A DNA stretch of 45,451 bases from Bacteroidota bacterium (GTDB lineage Bacteria; Bacteroidota; Bacteroidia; SXHM01). The notes below the pieces were generated by a model. That model had not been told where the DNA came from and did no database searches. It saw only the letters and a list, made by a program, of their open reading frames with translations. A program made the translations under genes and the position numbers. Shown here in pieces: positions 9,073 through 19,153 of this stretch. Every line of letters begins with the position of its first letter. Positions within the stretch are counted from its first letter, which is position 1. The DNA lies in the NCBI GenBank assembly GCA_947479755.1, contig CANKAM010000027.1:1-45451 (forward strand). Reading direction: 5' to 3'.

Positions 9073-12000
9073 ATGGCTTACAAAAAAGAAACAAAAATTA
9101 AAAGTAATTTCACCAGAATTACTATCAGCCTTGCCTCTCCTGAGTCAATTCTGGAGCAATCAAGAGGTGAAGTTCTGAAACCCGAAACCATCAACTACAG
9201 GACATATAAGCCTGAGCGTGACGGTTTATTCTGCGAACGTATTTTTGGTCCGGTAAAAGACTGGGAATGTCATTGCGGTAAATACAAACGCATCCGTTAC
9301 AAAGGCATTATCTGCGACCGTTGCGGTGTGGAAGTAACCGAGAAAAAAGTAAGAAGAGAACGTATGGGTCACATTCAACTGATTGTGCCTGTTGTTCATA
9401 TCTGGTATTTCCGTTCACTGCCAAACAAAATCGGTTATTTGTTAGGCCTTCCTACAAAGAAGCTTGACACCATTATCTATTATGAAAGATATGTGGTAAT
9501 CGCACCGGGTATTGCTAATAACTCTGCTGGGGAACCATTAAAACAATTGGATTTCTTAACAGAAGATGAATACTTAGATATTCTGGATAAGCTTCCGAAA
9601 GACAACCAACATTTAGATGATACAGACCCAAGCAAGTTTATTGCTAAAATGGGAGCTGATGCTTTGCACATGTTGCTGAGCCGCATCAACCTTGATGAAC
9701 TTTCTTTTGACCTGCGTCACAAAGCAAACACTGAAACTTCACAGCAACGTAAAAATGAGGCGTTAAAACGTCTTCAGGTTGTGGAAGGCTTCCGTGGTTC
9801 ATTGCAAAATATTGATAACAAACCCGAGTGGATGATAGTGAAAGTTATTCCTGTTATTCCACCGGAACTGCGCCCGCTCGTTCCACTGGATGGTGGCCGT
9901 TTTGCTACATCGGATTTGAATGACTTATACAGACGCGTTATTATCCGTAACAACCGTTTGAAACGTTTGATCGAGATCAAAGCGCCTGAAGTTATCTTGC
10001 GTAACGAAAAACGTATGTTACAGGAAGCGGTTGATTCACTTCTTGACAACTCACGTAAATCAAATGCGGTTAAAACAGATTCAAACCGTGCGCTGAAATC
10101 ACTTTCAGATTCATTAAAGGGTAAACAAGGACGTTTCCGTCAGAACCTGTTAGGGAAACGTGTTGACTATTCTGCCCGTTCGGTAATTGTTGTAGGTCCT
10201 GATTTGAAATTGCACGAGTGCGGTCTGCCAAAAGATATGGCAGCAGAACTTTACAAACCATTTATCATCCGCAAAATGCTGGAGAGAGGTATTGTAAAAA
10301 CTGTAAAATCTGCTAAAAAGATTGTTGACAGAAAAGACCCGATCGTTTGGGATATTCTGGAGAATGTATTGAAAGGACATCCTGTTCTACTGAACCGTGC
10401 CCCAACATTGCACAGGCTCGGTATCCAGGCTTTCCAGCCAAAACTGATTGAAGGAAAAGCTATCCAACTGCACCCGCTCGTTTGTACAGCCTTTAACGCT
10501 GACTTTGACGGTGACCAGATGGCGGTGCATTTGCCGCTTGGCAATGCTGCCGTATTGGAAGCCCAACTGTTGATGCTTGCTTCACACAATATCTTGAACC
10601 CTGCGAATGGTGCACCTATCACTGTTCCTTCTCAGGACATGGTGTTGGGTCTGTATTACATGACCAAAGGTTACAAGAGCGATAAAGCAAGAACCGTAAA
10701 AGGTGAGGGCATGACCTTCTATTCTGCAGAAGAAGTTACTATTGCTAACAACGAAGGCAAAGCTGATATCCATGCTTTTATTAAAGTAAGAGCAAAAGTG
10801 AAAGAAGACGGGAAGTTGGTTACCAAACTGATTGAAACTACTGTTGGACGCGTGTTGTTCAATAAAGTGGTTCCTGAACAGGTTGGTTATATCAACGAAC
10901 TGTTGACTAAAAAATCATTGCGCGATATCATCGGAAATATTATGAAAGAAACCGGAATGGGTGCTACTGCTCAATTCCTGGATGATATTAAAGGTCTTGG
11001 ATTTAATATGGCTTTCAAAGGCGGTCTTTCATTTAACCTGGGCGATGTAATTGTACCACCTGAAAAAGAAATTCTTATTGCTGCTGCCAACAAACAGGTT
11101 GACGAGGTAATGGAGAATTACAACATGGGGGTTATTACCAACAACGAGCGTTACAACCAGATTATTGACATCTGGACACATACTAACTCTAAGCTTACAA
11201 AAACCCTGATGGATAAACTCATCAGCGACAAGCAAGGATTTAACTCAGTGTATATGATGCTTGACTCAGGTGCAAGGGGTTCTAAAGAGCAGATCCGTCA
11301 GCTTTCAGGGATGAGAGGTTTGATGGCGAAGCCACAAAAATCAGGAGCTTCTTCACAGGAGATTATCGAGAACCCTATCCTTTCTAACTTTAAGGAAGGT
11401 CTTTCGATCCTTGAGTATTTCATTTCAACACACGGTGCGCGTAAAGGTCTTGCCGATACGGCTTTGAAAACTGCCGATGCGGGTTACTTAACACGTAGGT
11501 TGGTTGACGTATCACAGGACGTAATTATTTCTGACGAAGACTGTGGAACTTTGCGCGGACTGATTGCAACGCCATTGAAAAACAACGAAGAGATTGTTGA
11601 ATCGTTATATGACCGCGTTCTTGGTCGCACTTCGGTTCATGATGTTTACCACCCGCTTACAGGCAAACTTATTGTAACTGCCGGTTCGGAAATCGTTGAA
11701 GAGTGTGCACAAATCATTGAAGATTCACCTATTGAATCGGTTGAAATTCGTTCAGTATTAACTTGCGAATCGAAGAAAGGTGTTTGTACCAAATGCTATG
11801 GTCGCAGTCTTGCATCAGGCAGGATGGTTCAGAAGGGTGAAGCTGTGGGCGTAATTGCTGCACAGTCAATCGGTGAGCCGGGAACACAGCTTACGCTGCG
11901 TACCTTTCACGTGGGTGGTGTTGCGGGTAACGTAACTCAGGAATCAAAAATTGAGGCAAAATATGGCGGTGTTACTGAGATTGACGAGCTGCGTACCGTT

Positions 12001-13365
12001 CCAAGCCCTGAAGGTAAATTTGATGTTGTAACAGGTCGTTCTGCTGAGCTTCGCATCATTGATGTGAACACACGCATTGTTCTGTCAACTGCCAATATCC
12101 CTTATGGGTCTGAGCTTTATATTAAAGCAGGAGCTAAAGTGGAGAAGGGACAACTGATTTGTAAATGGGATCCGTTCAACGCGGTTATCATTTCTGAATT
12201 ACCGGGTAAAGTGAAGTTCGATCAGATTGAGGAAGGTATTACGTTCCGTCTTGAGTCGGATGAGCAAACCGGTTTCAGTGAAAAAGTAATTATCGACAGC
12301 AGAGATAAAACCAAAAATCCGGTTATCCAGATTGTCGGTAAAGACAAAGAGGTGATGCGTAACTACAACATCCCTGTTGGCGCTCACGTTGTTATTGAAG
12401 AAGGAAAAACAATTCCTGCGGGAACAATTCTAGTAAAAATTCCACGTGCAACCGGAAAATCGGGTGATATCACGGGTGGTCTGCCAAGGGTAACTGAGTT
12501 ATTCGAGGCACGTAACCCATCAAACCCTGCGGTTGTATCGGAGATTGACGGTATTGTTACTTTCGGAAAAATAAAACGCGGTAACCGTGAGGTTGTTGTT
12601 GAATCAAGAACAGGTGAGATTAAAAAATACCTTGTTTCTTTATCTAAACACATTCTTGTTCAGGAGAACGACTTTATCCGCGCAGGCGATGCCCTGAGCG
12701 ATGGAGCTATTACTCCTTCAGACATTCTTGCGATTAAAGGTCCTACTAAAGTTCAGGAGTATTTGGTGAACGAGGTTCAGGAAGTATATCGTTTGCAGGG
12801 TGTAAAAATCAATGACAAACACTTTGAAGTAATTGTTCGTCAGATGATGCGTAAAGTTGAAATCGTTGATCCGGGCGATACTACATTCCTGGAAAGAGAG
12901 TTAGTGAACAAACTTGAATTTGGTCAGGAGAATGATGAAATCTTTGACAAAAAGGTTGTTATTGATCCGGGAGATTCGGCTACATTGAAAGCAGGACAAA
13001 TTCTGAATGCACGTAAACTGCGCGATGAAAACTCTATGCTGAAACGCAAAGACTTGAAGACAGTTGAATCGCGTGATGCAATTCCTGCAACATCTAATCA
13101 GATTTTGCAAGGTATTACCAGAGCATCGTTGCAAACCGAAAGCTGGATGTCTGCGGCATCGTTCCAGGAAACAACAAAAGTATTGAATGAAGCTGCTGTG
13201 AAAGGAAAGAGAGATAGCTTATTAGGACTAAAAGAAAACGTAATTGTTGGACACCTGATACCGGCCGGAACAGGCTTGAGAGAGTACGACAAATTGGTTG
13301 TAGGCTCACGTGAAGAATACGAAAGACTGATGGCTGCTAAACAAGAGGCAGAAGTAGAAGAGTAA
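9073..13365 (+). CDS. rpoC: DNA-directed RNA polymerase subunit beta'
   Basis: A 1430-residue catalytic subunit. Near the N-terminus is the zinc-binding [20 protein letters not shown] (about residues 66-85). The absolutely conserved [12 protein letters not shown] with the three Mg-binding aspartates is near 475-486. Later come the second zinc cluster ([13 protein letters not shown]), [19 protein letters not shown] and the C-terminal [18 protein letters not shown]. Length and domain order are normal for Bacteroidota. The ATG start ([16 protein letters not shown]) follows an A-rich stretch. A strong terminator lies just downstream. Confidence 0.99.
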   Translation: MAYKKETKIKSNFTRITISLASPESILEQSRGEVLKPETINYRTYKPERDGLFCERIFGPVKDWECHCGKYKRIRYKGIICDRCGVEVTEKKVRRERMGHIQLIVPVVHIWYFRSLPNKIGYLLGLPTKKLDTIIYYERYVVIAPGIANNSAGEPLKQLDFLTEDEYLDILDKLPKDNQHLDDTDPSKFIAKMGADALHMLLSRINLDELSFDLRHKANTETSQQRKNEALKRLQVVEGFRGSLQNIDNKPEWMIVKVIPVIPPELRPLVPLDGGRFATSDLNDLYRRVIIRNNRLKRLIEIKAPEVILRNEKRMLQEAVDSLLDNSRKSNAVKTDSNRALKSLSDSLKGKQGRFRQNLLGKRVDYSARSVIVVGPDLKLHECGLPKDMAAELYKPFIIRKMLERGIVKTVKSAKKIVDRKDPIVWDILENVLKGHPVLLNRAPTLHRLGIQAFQPKLIEGKAIQLHPLVCTAFNADFDGDQMAVHLPLGNAAVLEAQLLMLASHNILNPANGAPITVPSQDMVLGLYYMTKGYKSDKARTVKGEGMTFYSAEEVTIANNEGKADIHAFIKVRAKVKEDGKLVTKLIETTVGRVLFNKVVPEQVGYINELLTKKSLRDIIGNIMKETGMGATAQFLDDIKGLGFNMAFKGGLSFNLGDVIVPPEKEILIAAANKQVDEVMENYNMGVITNNERYNQIIDIWTHTNSKLTKTLMDKLISDKQGFNSVYMMLDSGARGSKEQIRQLSGMRGLMAKPQKSGASSQEIIENPILSNFKEGLSILEYFISTHGARKGLADTALKTADAGYLTRRLVDVSQDVIISDEDCGTLRGLIATPLKNNEEIVESLYDRVLGRTSVHDVYHPLTGKLIVTAGSEIVEECAQIIEDSPIESVEIRSVLTCESKKGVCTKCYGRSLASGRMVQKGEAVGVIAAQSIGEPGTQLTLRTFHVGGVAGNVTQESKIEAKYGGVTEIDELRTVPSPEGKFDVVTGRSAELRIIDVNTRIVLSTANIPYGSELYIKAGAKVEKGQLICKWDPFNAVIISELPGKVKFDQIEEGITFRLESDEQTGFSEKVIIDSRDKTKNPVIQIVGKDKEVMRNYNIPVGAHVVIEEGKTIPAGTILVKIPRATGKSGDITGGLPRVTELFEARNPSNPAVVSEIDGIVTFGKIKRGNREVVVESRTGEIKKYLVSLSKHILVQENDFIRAGDALSDGAITPSDILAIKGPTKVQEYLVNEVQEVYRLQGVKINDKHFEVIVRQMMRKVEIVDPGDTTFLERELVNKLEFGQENDEIFDKKVVIDPGDSATLKAGQILNARKLRDENSMLKRKDLKTVESRDAIPATSNQILQGITRASLQTESWMSAASFQETTKVLNEAAVKGKRDSLLGLKENVIVGHLIPAGTGLREYDKLVVGSREEYERLMAAKQEAEVEE

Positions 13366-13383
13366 GCACGTAATAAGTAATAT

Positions 13384-13436
13384 GTAAGATGTAATATTTG
13401 GTGGATAAACCATCAAAATATTACATCTTACTTTTT
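13384..13436 (+). terminator. Intrinsic terminator after rpoC
   Basis: A perfect 16-bp inverted repeat (GTAAGATGTAATATTT with AAATATTACATCTTAC) is followed at once by TTTTT. It lies 18 bases after the rpoC stop and before the DUF3467 gene, closing the large operon. Read-through into DUF3467 is possible because that gene has no obvious promoter of its own. Confidence 0.8.
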
Positions 13437-13452
13437 AAATCTTACATATAAA

Positions 13453-13779
13453 ATGGCAGAGCAAAAACCCAACCCACAGCAAGGACAAATCAATATTGAA
13501 CTGAGCGAAGAAATTGCTGAGGGACAATATTCAAACCTTGCCATTATCACGCATTCAACTTCTGAATTTGTGGTTGATTTTATACGTGTGATGCCGGGCG
13601 TGCCCAAAGCCAAAGTAAAATCACGTATTGTTCTTACACCGGAACATGCCAAGCGTTTATTAAATGCCTTGGAAGACAATATCGAAAAATTTGAGCAGCA
13701 ACACGGGGTTATCCGTTTTACTGAAAATCCTCCTAACGTTCTTCCAATGAACTTTGGCGGACCTACTGCGCAAGCGTAG
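13453..13779 (+). CDS. DUF3467 family protein
   Basis: A 108-residue soluble protein with no signal peptide or membrane segment. It reads QINIELSEEIAEGQYSNLAI, then FVVDFIRVMPGVPKAKVKSR, VLTPEHAKRLLNALEDNIEKFE and a Pro-rich tail, which fits the DUF3467 family. Members of this family commonly sit directly behind rpoC in Bacteroidota. Its function is unknown; context suggests a link to transcription or translation. It begins 17 bases after the rpoC terminator. Confidence 0.85.
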   Translation: MAEQKPNPQQGQINIELSEEIAEGQYSNLAIITHSTSEFVVDFIRVMPGVPKAKVKSRIVLTPEHAKRLLNALEDNIEKFEQQHGVIRFTENPPNVLPMNFGGPTAQA

Positions 13780-13857
13780 GGATTTTTCTCACACACTATT
13801 TTCAATTAATGCCTATTACGAGCTTAGCAACTTGCTTGCTGAGTTAAAATTGACATG

Positions 13858-14129
13858 TTTTGCACCTAAAATAGGGTAATTTAAAATTGAATGATGGTGT
13901 TTTGCATACAAAACACTAAACAAGAAATTAAAACAGTGTAGTTTGACATGCAAAACTGCATGAATTGAAAATGAAATACATGGTTTTACATGTCAAACTG
14001 CACACATTGAAAAACAATAGCCCACTTTTGCATGTCAAACTACATGAATTGAAAAACAGAGTCGCACTTTTGCATGTAAAAGTGAATGGATTAGAATTTA
14101 AATCTGTGTTTTTGAGTGTGAAGCCCTAC
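13858..14129. repeat. Degenerate 42-bp tandem repeat (two 21-bp half-units)
   Basis: Six full units start at 13858, 13900, 13942, 13984, 14026 and 14068, and a partial one at 14110. Each is exactly 42 bp; most open with TTTTGCATGT-like bases and carry AATTGAAAAACA at mid-unit. The half-units share a TTG at positions 3-5 and CA near position 11, so the base period is 21 bp. The array fills the convergent gap between DUF3467 and tadA and runs into the tadA 3' end by a few bases. A small hairpin (13823-13843) precedes it. The Lys/Leu-rich frame crossing it is read as a by-product of the periodicity. Confidence 0.8.
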
Positions 14130-14572
14130 CGCTTCCCCTTAAAAAACTCTTTAACTATAGCAGAACATTCTTCGTGCAGAATACCCGGCAGTATTTTGGT
14201 TTTGGGATGCAGAATTTTCCCTTGAACAGAAGTATAGCCTTTCTGCTTATCAAAGGCTCCGTAAACTAATCTTCCTAGTTGAGTCCAGCCGCAGGCACCT
14301 GCACACATAATGCAGGGTTCCAGCGTAACGTAGAGTGTGCATTCGTCCAGGTATTTTCCGCCAAGGAGGTTGGCAGCAGAGGTAAACGCCTGCATTTCGG
14401 CATGGGCTGTTACATCGGTAAGCGTTTCGGTAAGGTTATGTGCCCGCGCAATAATCTGGTTGTTACAAACTACGATGGCGCCAACAGGAACTTCATCGGC
14501 ATCAAAGGCCTTTTGCGCTTCCTTCAGGGCTTCGCGCATAAAATATTCGTCAGAGTAAACACTTAGTTGCAT
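14126..14572 (-). CDS. tadA: tRNA-specific adenosine deaminase
   Basis: A 148-residue zinc deaminase that converts A34 to inosine in tRNA-Arg(ACG). The cytidine-deaminase fold motifs are intact: HAEM (His57 zinc ligand, Glu59 proton shuttle) and PCIMCAGA (Cys87, Cys90). The upstream EVPVGAIVV segment is typical of TadA. Length is normal. It is transcribed divergently from yidC. Its C-terminus (EFFKGKR) ends at the edge of the 42-bp repeat array. A TATATTTG box lies only 5 bases before the ATG, which would give a very short or absent leader. Confidence 0.96.
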   Translation of the reverse strand: MQLSVYSDEYFMREALKEAQKAFDADEVPVGAIVVCNNQIIARAHNLTETLTDVTAHAEMQAFTSAANLLGGKYLDECTLYVTLEPCIMCAGACGWTQLGRLVYGAFDKQKGYTSVQGKILHPKTKILPGILHEECSAIVKEFFKGKR

Positions 14573-14576
14573 GGGG

Positions 14577-14584
14577 CAAATATA
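14577..14584 (-). promoter_or_regulatory. Candidate -7 box for tadA
   Basis: TATATTTG on the minus strand fits the Bacteroidota TAnnTTTG consensus and ends 5 bases before the tadA ATG. If used, the transcript would start at or next to the start codon (leaderless). A chance match is possible in this AT-rich gap. Confidence 0.4.
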
Positions 14585-14610
14585 AGACCTAAGGAGGAGA
14601 TGGAAAATAC

Positions 14611-14618
14611 TATCTTTG
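14611..14618 (+). promoter_or_regulatory. -7 promoter box for yidC
   Basis: TATCTTTG fits TAnnTTTG exactly and lies 26 bases before the yidC ATG, a usual distance for short leaders in this phylum. No clear -33 element was identified by eye. Confidence 0.6.
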
Positions 14619-14643
14619 CGCGCCTTTTAAAATTACAGGAAAA

Positions 14644-16509
14644 ATGATGGACAGGAATTCGCTTATCTGTATGTTTTTAATTCTTCTTATTGTATTGGGA
14701 TATGGTTACTTGACCATGCCCAACGAAGAAGAACTGAAAGCGCTGAAACACAAACAGGATTCAATTGCACTGGATGATTCACTCAGCAAAATAAAACACG
14801 TAGAAATTAAAAAAGCTGCTACGGATACCATTGCAAAAATTCAGGAGTTGCCCGACTCATTGCGCGATGAAACTGCAAAAAAATTATTCGGTTCATTTTA
14901 CAAAGGTGCAATAGGCACAGAACAATTTACCACACTTGAAAACGAAAAAATAAAAGTAACACTGAGCAACAAAGGCGGAAAAATTTATTCCGTTGAGTTG
15001 AAAGAATATACAACCTACGATTCGCTTCCCGTTGTTTTATTTAAAGGTGATAGTGCTGTTTTTGCTCTGCGTTTTCCGGGACAGAATAAAGAGATCAATA
15101 CGTCAGAATTTTATTTTGCACCACAGGGAACTTCAGCTTCTGTTAAAGGAGATGAAACTGCATCGGTTGCCATGCGTCTTGCAGATGAAAACAGTAACTA
15201 CGTTGAATTTGCTTACAAACTGAAAGGCAACAGTTATGTGGTGGATGTGGATGTAAATGTTTCGGGCGGACAAAACATGATTGCTGCCGGCACCAAAGAA
15301 CTTGCTTTTGATTGGTCATACAAAGCCAAACAGATGGAGAAAAGCAGAGAGAACGAGGCCAACGTTACCAGTATTGAATACATGAACACCGAAGAGGAAT
15401 ACGATTACCTCTCCCCTACTTCGGATGATGAAGAAAAGCTGGAAGAAAAACTAAAATGGTTTGCATTTAAACAACAGTTTTTCAGTTCTGTTCTTGTTTC
15501 AAAAGATGGTTTTAGTAATCCAACTTTAAAAGTTACCAAAGAACCTGAAACCAGCCGAAACCTGAAAACTCTTTCTGCTTCACTTACGTTGCCTTACAGC
15601 GGAAAATCAAGTGAAACAAATTCGTTCTCGTTTTATTTTGTTCCGAATCATTACAGCACGCTTAAAAGCTATGAGTTGGGAATGGAAAAATTAGTTCCGC
15701 TCGGTTGGGGAATTTTTGGTTGGGTAAATAAGTTTGTGGTAATTCCTGTCTTCAATTTCCTTGGACAATTTATTTCCAACTACGGAATTATTATTCTGCT
15801 GCTCACACTCATTTTCAAAATAGGATTGCTGCCATTGACTTATAAAGCCTATATGTCAACCGCCAAAATGCGCGTGCTGAAACCGGAGATTGATGAATTA
15901 AACAAGCAGTATGAAAACAAAGATGCGATGGAAAAGCAACAGGCTACCATGGCGCTGTATAAAAAAGCTGGAGTAAATCCGCTGGGTGGTTGTTTGCCAA
16001 TGGTTTTGCAAATGCCAATTTTGATTGCATTGTTTCGCTTCTTTCCCGCTTCTATTGAGTTACGTCACAAAGCATTTTTGTGGGCAGATGATTTATCAAG
16101 CTACGATTCTATTTTCAATCTGCCGTTCACCATTCCATTCTATGGTGATCACGTGAGTTTATTTACGCTGCTAATGACTGTTACCACCATCATCTACACC
16201 AAAATGAACAGCGACCTGCAAGGCAGCAACCCGCAAATGGCACAGATGAAATGGATCATGTACCTGATGCCGATTATGTTTCTTGGCTTCTTCAACAGCT
16301 ATGCTTCAGGATTGAGTTATTATTATTTCCTTGCCAACATGGTTACGTTCGGACAACAGTTCTTGTTCAAATACATGGTAGATGAAAATGCTATTCACGC
16401 CAAAATGCAGGAGAACAAAAAGAAACCGGTAACCAAATCTACCTTTCAGAAAAAACTGGAAGACATGACCAAACAAGCGCAGGCGCAGCAAAAGGCGAAA
16501 AAGAAATAA
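14644..16509 (+). CDS. yidC: Membrane protein insertase YidC
   Basis: A 621-residue inner-membrane insertase (Oxa1 superfamily). An N-terminal anchor (about residues 8-25, ICMFLILLIVLGYGYL) is followed by a large periplasmic domain. The conserved C-terminal bundle follows: WGIFGWVNKFVVIPVFNF, IILLLTLIFKIGLLPLTYKA with its groove Lys/Arg region, GCLPMVLQMPILIALF, and MKWIMYLMPIMFLGFF. The tail is Lys-rich (KKKPVTKSTF to AKKK), as expected for ribosome contact. Length is typical for Bacteroidota. ATG at 14644 or 14647 would both serve. It converges on the glycosyltransferase with a 6-base gap. Confidence 0.98.
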   Translation: MMDRNSLICMFLILLIVLGYGYLTMPNEEELKALKHKQDSIALDDSLSKIKHVEIKKAATDTIAKIQELPDSLRDETAKKLFGSFYKGAIGTEQFTTLENEKIKVTLSNKGGKIYSVELKEYTTYDSLPVVLFKGDSAVFALRFPGQNKEINTSEFYFAPQGTSASVKGDETASVAMRLADENSNYVEFAYKLKGNSYVVDVDVNVSGGQNMIAAGTKELAFDWSYKAKQMEKSRENEANVTSIEYMNTEEEYDYLSPTSDDEEKLEEKLKWFAFKQQFFSSVLVSKDGFSNPTLKVTKEPETSRNLKTLSASLTLPYSGKSSETNSFSFYFVPNHYSTLKSYELGMEKLVPLGWGIFGWVNKFVVIPVFNFLGQFISNYGIIILLLTLIFKIGLLPLTYKAYMSTAKMRVLKPEIDELNKQYENKDAMEKQQATMALYKKAGVNPLGGCLPMVLQMPILIALFRFFPASIELRHKAFLWADDLSSYDSIFNLPFTIPFYGDHVSLFTLLMTVTTIIYTKMNSDLQGSNPQMAQMKWIMYLMPIMFLGFFNSYASGLSYYYFLANMVTFGQQFLFKYMVDENAIHAKMQENKKKPVTKSTFQKKLEDMTKQAQAQQKAKKK

Positions 16510-16513
16510 TCAG

Positions 16514-16545
16514 CGTCATTGCGAGCGAAGCGAAACAATCTGACG
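16514..16545. repeat. REP-like palindrome (GTCATTGCGAGCGAAGCG type)
   Basis: CGTCATTGCGAGCGAAGCG then AAACAATCTGACG is a well-known dispersed palindromic repeat type (GTCA...TGAC ends, ATTG/CAAT inner arms, GCGAAGC centre). It lies between the convergent yidC and glycosyltransferase genes and contains the stop codon of the latter. A related copy (GTCATTGCGAGGCACGAAG) is at 23481-23510. Confidence 0.75.
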
Positions 16546-17571
16546 AAATAGATTTACATATTCCTTAATATTTTTCTCGACTGAATACTTTTCGGCAACA
16601 CGTTGTTTTGCTTTTGCTGTAAGTGATTTTCGCAAACTTTCATCGTTCAATAACTGATTAATGTTTGCTGCCAGCGATTTAAAATCCTTAACAGAAGAAA
16701 GTAATCCAAATCCTTCTACCGTTTCTTTTAATCCTCCTGCATCAGTTGATACCACAGGCACTCCGTGAAGAAAAGCGTCCAGCACACTGCTGCCCAAACC
16801 TTCTTCCTGCGAACTCATTACAAATGCATCCATCACTGAAAAGAAGTCTTCAGCATCCTCTCTGAAGCCCATGAAAATATACTCCTGTTGTAAGTTCAGT
16901 TTCTGAACTTCCGCTTTTATTTCTTCCATTAATTCGCCTTCTCCAAAATGAAGAAACACAAAATCAGTTCGCAATTTCTTCAACGCTACAATAGTGCGAA
17001 CCATTGTGTACGGGTCTTTGTGCGGAACAAAAGCTGCAGTGGTAGCAATGATTTTCTTTCCTGTAAAGCCTGATTGTTGAATTGTGTTTAGTGCATTTTC
17101 TTTGTTCAGCAGTTGCTGCTTTATCATTGACGGAATAACCTCTACCTGCTGAATACCCTGTGTTTTCAGTATTTCTCGTATTGCCTCCGAAATAGCAACG
17201 ACTTTATTTAGTTGTTTGTATTTCCACAACGTAAGAAAACCTTTAGGCACAAAATCAACTCTGCGTGTATAAACAACCGGTGTTGTATGAAACAGTTTTG
17301 ACAGCACCACCCATATCAGCGCTTTTGAATTCTGCACATGAATTACATCGTATTTTTTTGCATTGAAAACGAGATAAAAAAATACTGCAGATTGAGAACC
17401 TGACTCAATCAATTTGATTCCGCTTTGTTTTGCTTTTATTGCCAGCAAGCTGTTTTGGAGACATAAAAGAGAAACGCTAATTCCTTTCTCTGACAGACCT
17501 TCCACGGTGTAAAGCGTTTGCCGCTCGCCACCCCGCCATGTTTTTTCTGTATTTATTTCAAGGATGTTCAT
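16516..17571 (-). CDS. GT4-type glycosyltransferase
   Basis: A 351-residue GT-B fold retaining glycosyltransferase, likely acting on cell-surface polysaccharide or LPS at the cytoplasmic face. It begins MNILEINTEKTWRGGERQTL, with the glycine-rich acceptor loop. The donor-binding C-terminal half has HKDPYTMVRTIVALKK, HFGEGELMEEIK and SSQEEGLGSSVLDAFLHG. The usual E-x7-E pair reads Glu257 and Asp265, a conservative change. The last ten residues (FRQIVSLRSQ) and the stop codon are encoded by a REP-like element, so the C-terminus has been replaced or extended. Its start overlaps the ligase-like gene by 14 bases, indicating one operon. Confidence 0.9.
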   Translation of the reverse strand: MNILEINTEKTWRGGERQTLYTVEGLSEKGISVSLLCLQNSLLAIKAKQSGIKLIESGSQSAVFFYLVFNAKKYDVIHVQNSKALIWVVLSKLFHTTPVVYTRRVDFVPKGFLTLWKYKQLNKVVAISEAIREILKTQGIQQVEVIPSMIKQQLLNKENALNTIQQSGFTGKKIIATTAAFVPHKDPYTMVRTIVALKKLRTDFVFLHFGEGELMEEIKAEVQKLNLQQEYIFMGFREDAEDFFSVMDAFVMSSQEEGLGSSVLDAFLHGVPVVSTDAGGLKETVEGFGLLSSVKDFKSLAANINQLLNDESLRKSLTAKAKQRVAEKYSVEKNIKEYVNLFRQIVSLRSQ

Positions 17572-19153
17572 CTGCTTTCAACAACGTGTTACAGAAAAGA
17601 AAGAATGAATTGAAAAAAGCAAAAAATGTAAGTCCTGCCTGCGATTCTAAAGTGTCTTCGCTGATGAAAGAAAGCAATGTAATAATCAAAAATACCAAGT
17701 AGATATAGCCAGGTTGAAAACGATATGCAACCAAGGGATATAGAAGTGAAAATAGAAACCACAGAAAACCAAAAATGCCGAAAGTCACACCAATAGTAAG
17801 GTATTGGTTATGTGCACGCTTCCTGAAATTTTCTGACAGTGGTGAATTCATTTTATTGTATTGTTCCTTATAAGAGAGTGCTACATCTCCTGTTCCAACT
17901 CCAAAAAATTTGTTCTCTTTAATAATATTTACCGCAGCTTTCCAGTATTCGAAACGTTGCATAACAGAATGCCCACTTGGGTTTCCTTTTGTGCGGTAAT
18001 CTTCGAATTCCCAGAGTATTTCGTAAATCCTGTCACTGAAACTCAGCTTGTCTAAATAGAGGTAATTGGCAACACCACTTTGTATTGCTGCAATATCTTT
18101 GTCTGTAAGTTGCGCAACTCCTCCCGCATCTTTGCGATAGCCTTTTGAGGTAAGAAAACGTTCGAGTGTGAAGCAAACCAGACTTCCGTTTTTATCTTTT
18201 TCATCAAATTTTAAATCGCTTCGTTTGTTCCAGGCTTGTTCCAGTTCTTCCCATGAAACATAAACACCTACACGGTTTCCGTTTTCAATTCGTGTATCCT
18301 TCATGTTGTGTTTATAAGGATTTCCAAGTGTTGTAAGGGAATCCAGTTCGGCAACATTCACCTCATTTACATGATAAAAATTCTTAACAATGCTGCCCAG
18401 CCAAAGGCCTGCAGCAACAATAGAAAGAATAATAACAGAGAAAAATGAAATCTTCAACACTCTGTTTTTTGTTTTTATAATGCCATAAAAAATGGAAAAC
18501 AACGATGCAATGAAAAAGATAATCAACCCGTTTGCGCTTTGCAGCACAAAAAGAAAAAACATAAACCACAGGGCAAGTGAGCCCATCATTATTTTTTGTT
18601 GCTGACTGTATTCGTCCTTCCATTTTGTAGTCAGGTAGGTAACAGAAAATATTCCAAGACATAACATCAGACTGAAACGAATGTGTGAAACATGTGAAGT
18701 CATTTCACGCATGTTGGTTATTATCTTTCCTGAAAAACCATACAGATTGTAAACACCCACCATGGTTTCGCAGAAAAGTGCAAACAGAAAAATATGCAAC
18801 ACCGTTCTGAAGTTTTTTTCGGAAAGAACAGGGGTGCTTGATAAAATGAGCGGAAGCAGGAGCAACGGCAGTTTTGTTTTCAGGTCTTTCAGTGCATAGG
18901 TAAAATTAGTGGTCCAGAGTAAGCCGATGAGATGCAGCAGATAAAGTGAAGCAACAGCTACTGCTATTTTATTGCTGAAAAAGAGATTCATCTTTTCTTT
19001 CAACCCACCTTCCACTAACCAGTTAGCAAAAAGTAAAATCATAGAAATGCTTATCAGCACCTTTGAAAGCGGCATACCAAGAACAGCCATTGCCAGTGCG
19101 GCAACATAAACCTGCGGATGATACGGCCTTATAAAGCCAAGCACTTTATTCAT
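17558..19153 (-). CDS. O-antigen ligase/polymerase-like membrane protein (copy 1)
   Basis: A 531-residue polytopic protein with about ten to twelve hydrophobic segments and a long extracytoplasmic loop (about residues 270-425). The Wzy/WaaL-type signature is present: FEYWKAAVNIIKENKFFGVG followed by TGDV and, in the same loop, RAHNQYL with the family histidine. Such proteins join or polymerise undecaprenyl-linked glycans at the periplasmic face. The frame extends to a GTG at 19177, but the ATG at 19153 is preferred: it overlaps the upstream stop as ATGAATAA. The C-terminal motif EDTLESQAGLTFFAFF matches ESMLERQAGVIFYSFF of the next gene upstream, so the two are paralogues. The loop is about 120 residues longer here. 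Confidence 0.85.
   Translation of the reverse strand: MNKVLGFIRPYHPQVYVAALAMAVLGMPLSKVLISISMILLFANWLVEGGLKEKMNLFFSNKIAVAVASLYLLHLIGLLWTTNFTYALKDLKTKLPLLLLPLILSSTPVLSEKNFRTVLHIFLFALFCETMVGVYNLYGFSGKIITNMREMTSHVSHIRFSLMLCLGIFSVTYLTTKWKDEYSQQQKIMMGSLALWFMFFLFVLQSANGLIIFFIASLFSIFYGIIKTKNRVLKISFFSVIILSIVAAGLWLGSIVKNFYHVNEVNVAELDSLTTLGNPYKHNMKDTRIENGNRVGVYVSWEELEQAWNKRSDLKFDEKDKNGSLVCFTLERFLTSKGYRKDAGGVAQLTDKDIAAIQSGVANYLYLDKLSFSDRIYEILWEFEDYRTKGNPSGHSVMQRFEYWKAAVNIIKENKFFGVGTGDVALSYKEQYNKMNSPLSENFRKRAHNQYLTIGVTFGIFGFLWFLFSLLYPLVAYRFQPGYIYLVFLIITLLSFISEDTLESQAGLTFFAFFNSFFLFCNTLLKADEHP

Noticed and set aside
13965-14225. Open frame of 86 codons with LHVKLHxLKN repeats across the 42-bp array
   Set aside because: The 14-residue periodicity is just the 42-bp repeat read in one frame; the start lies in mid-array and the end runs antisense into tadA. 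No other protein feature supports it.
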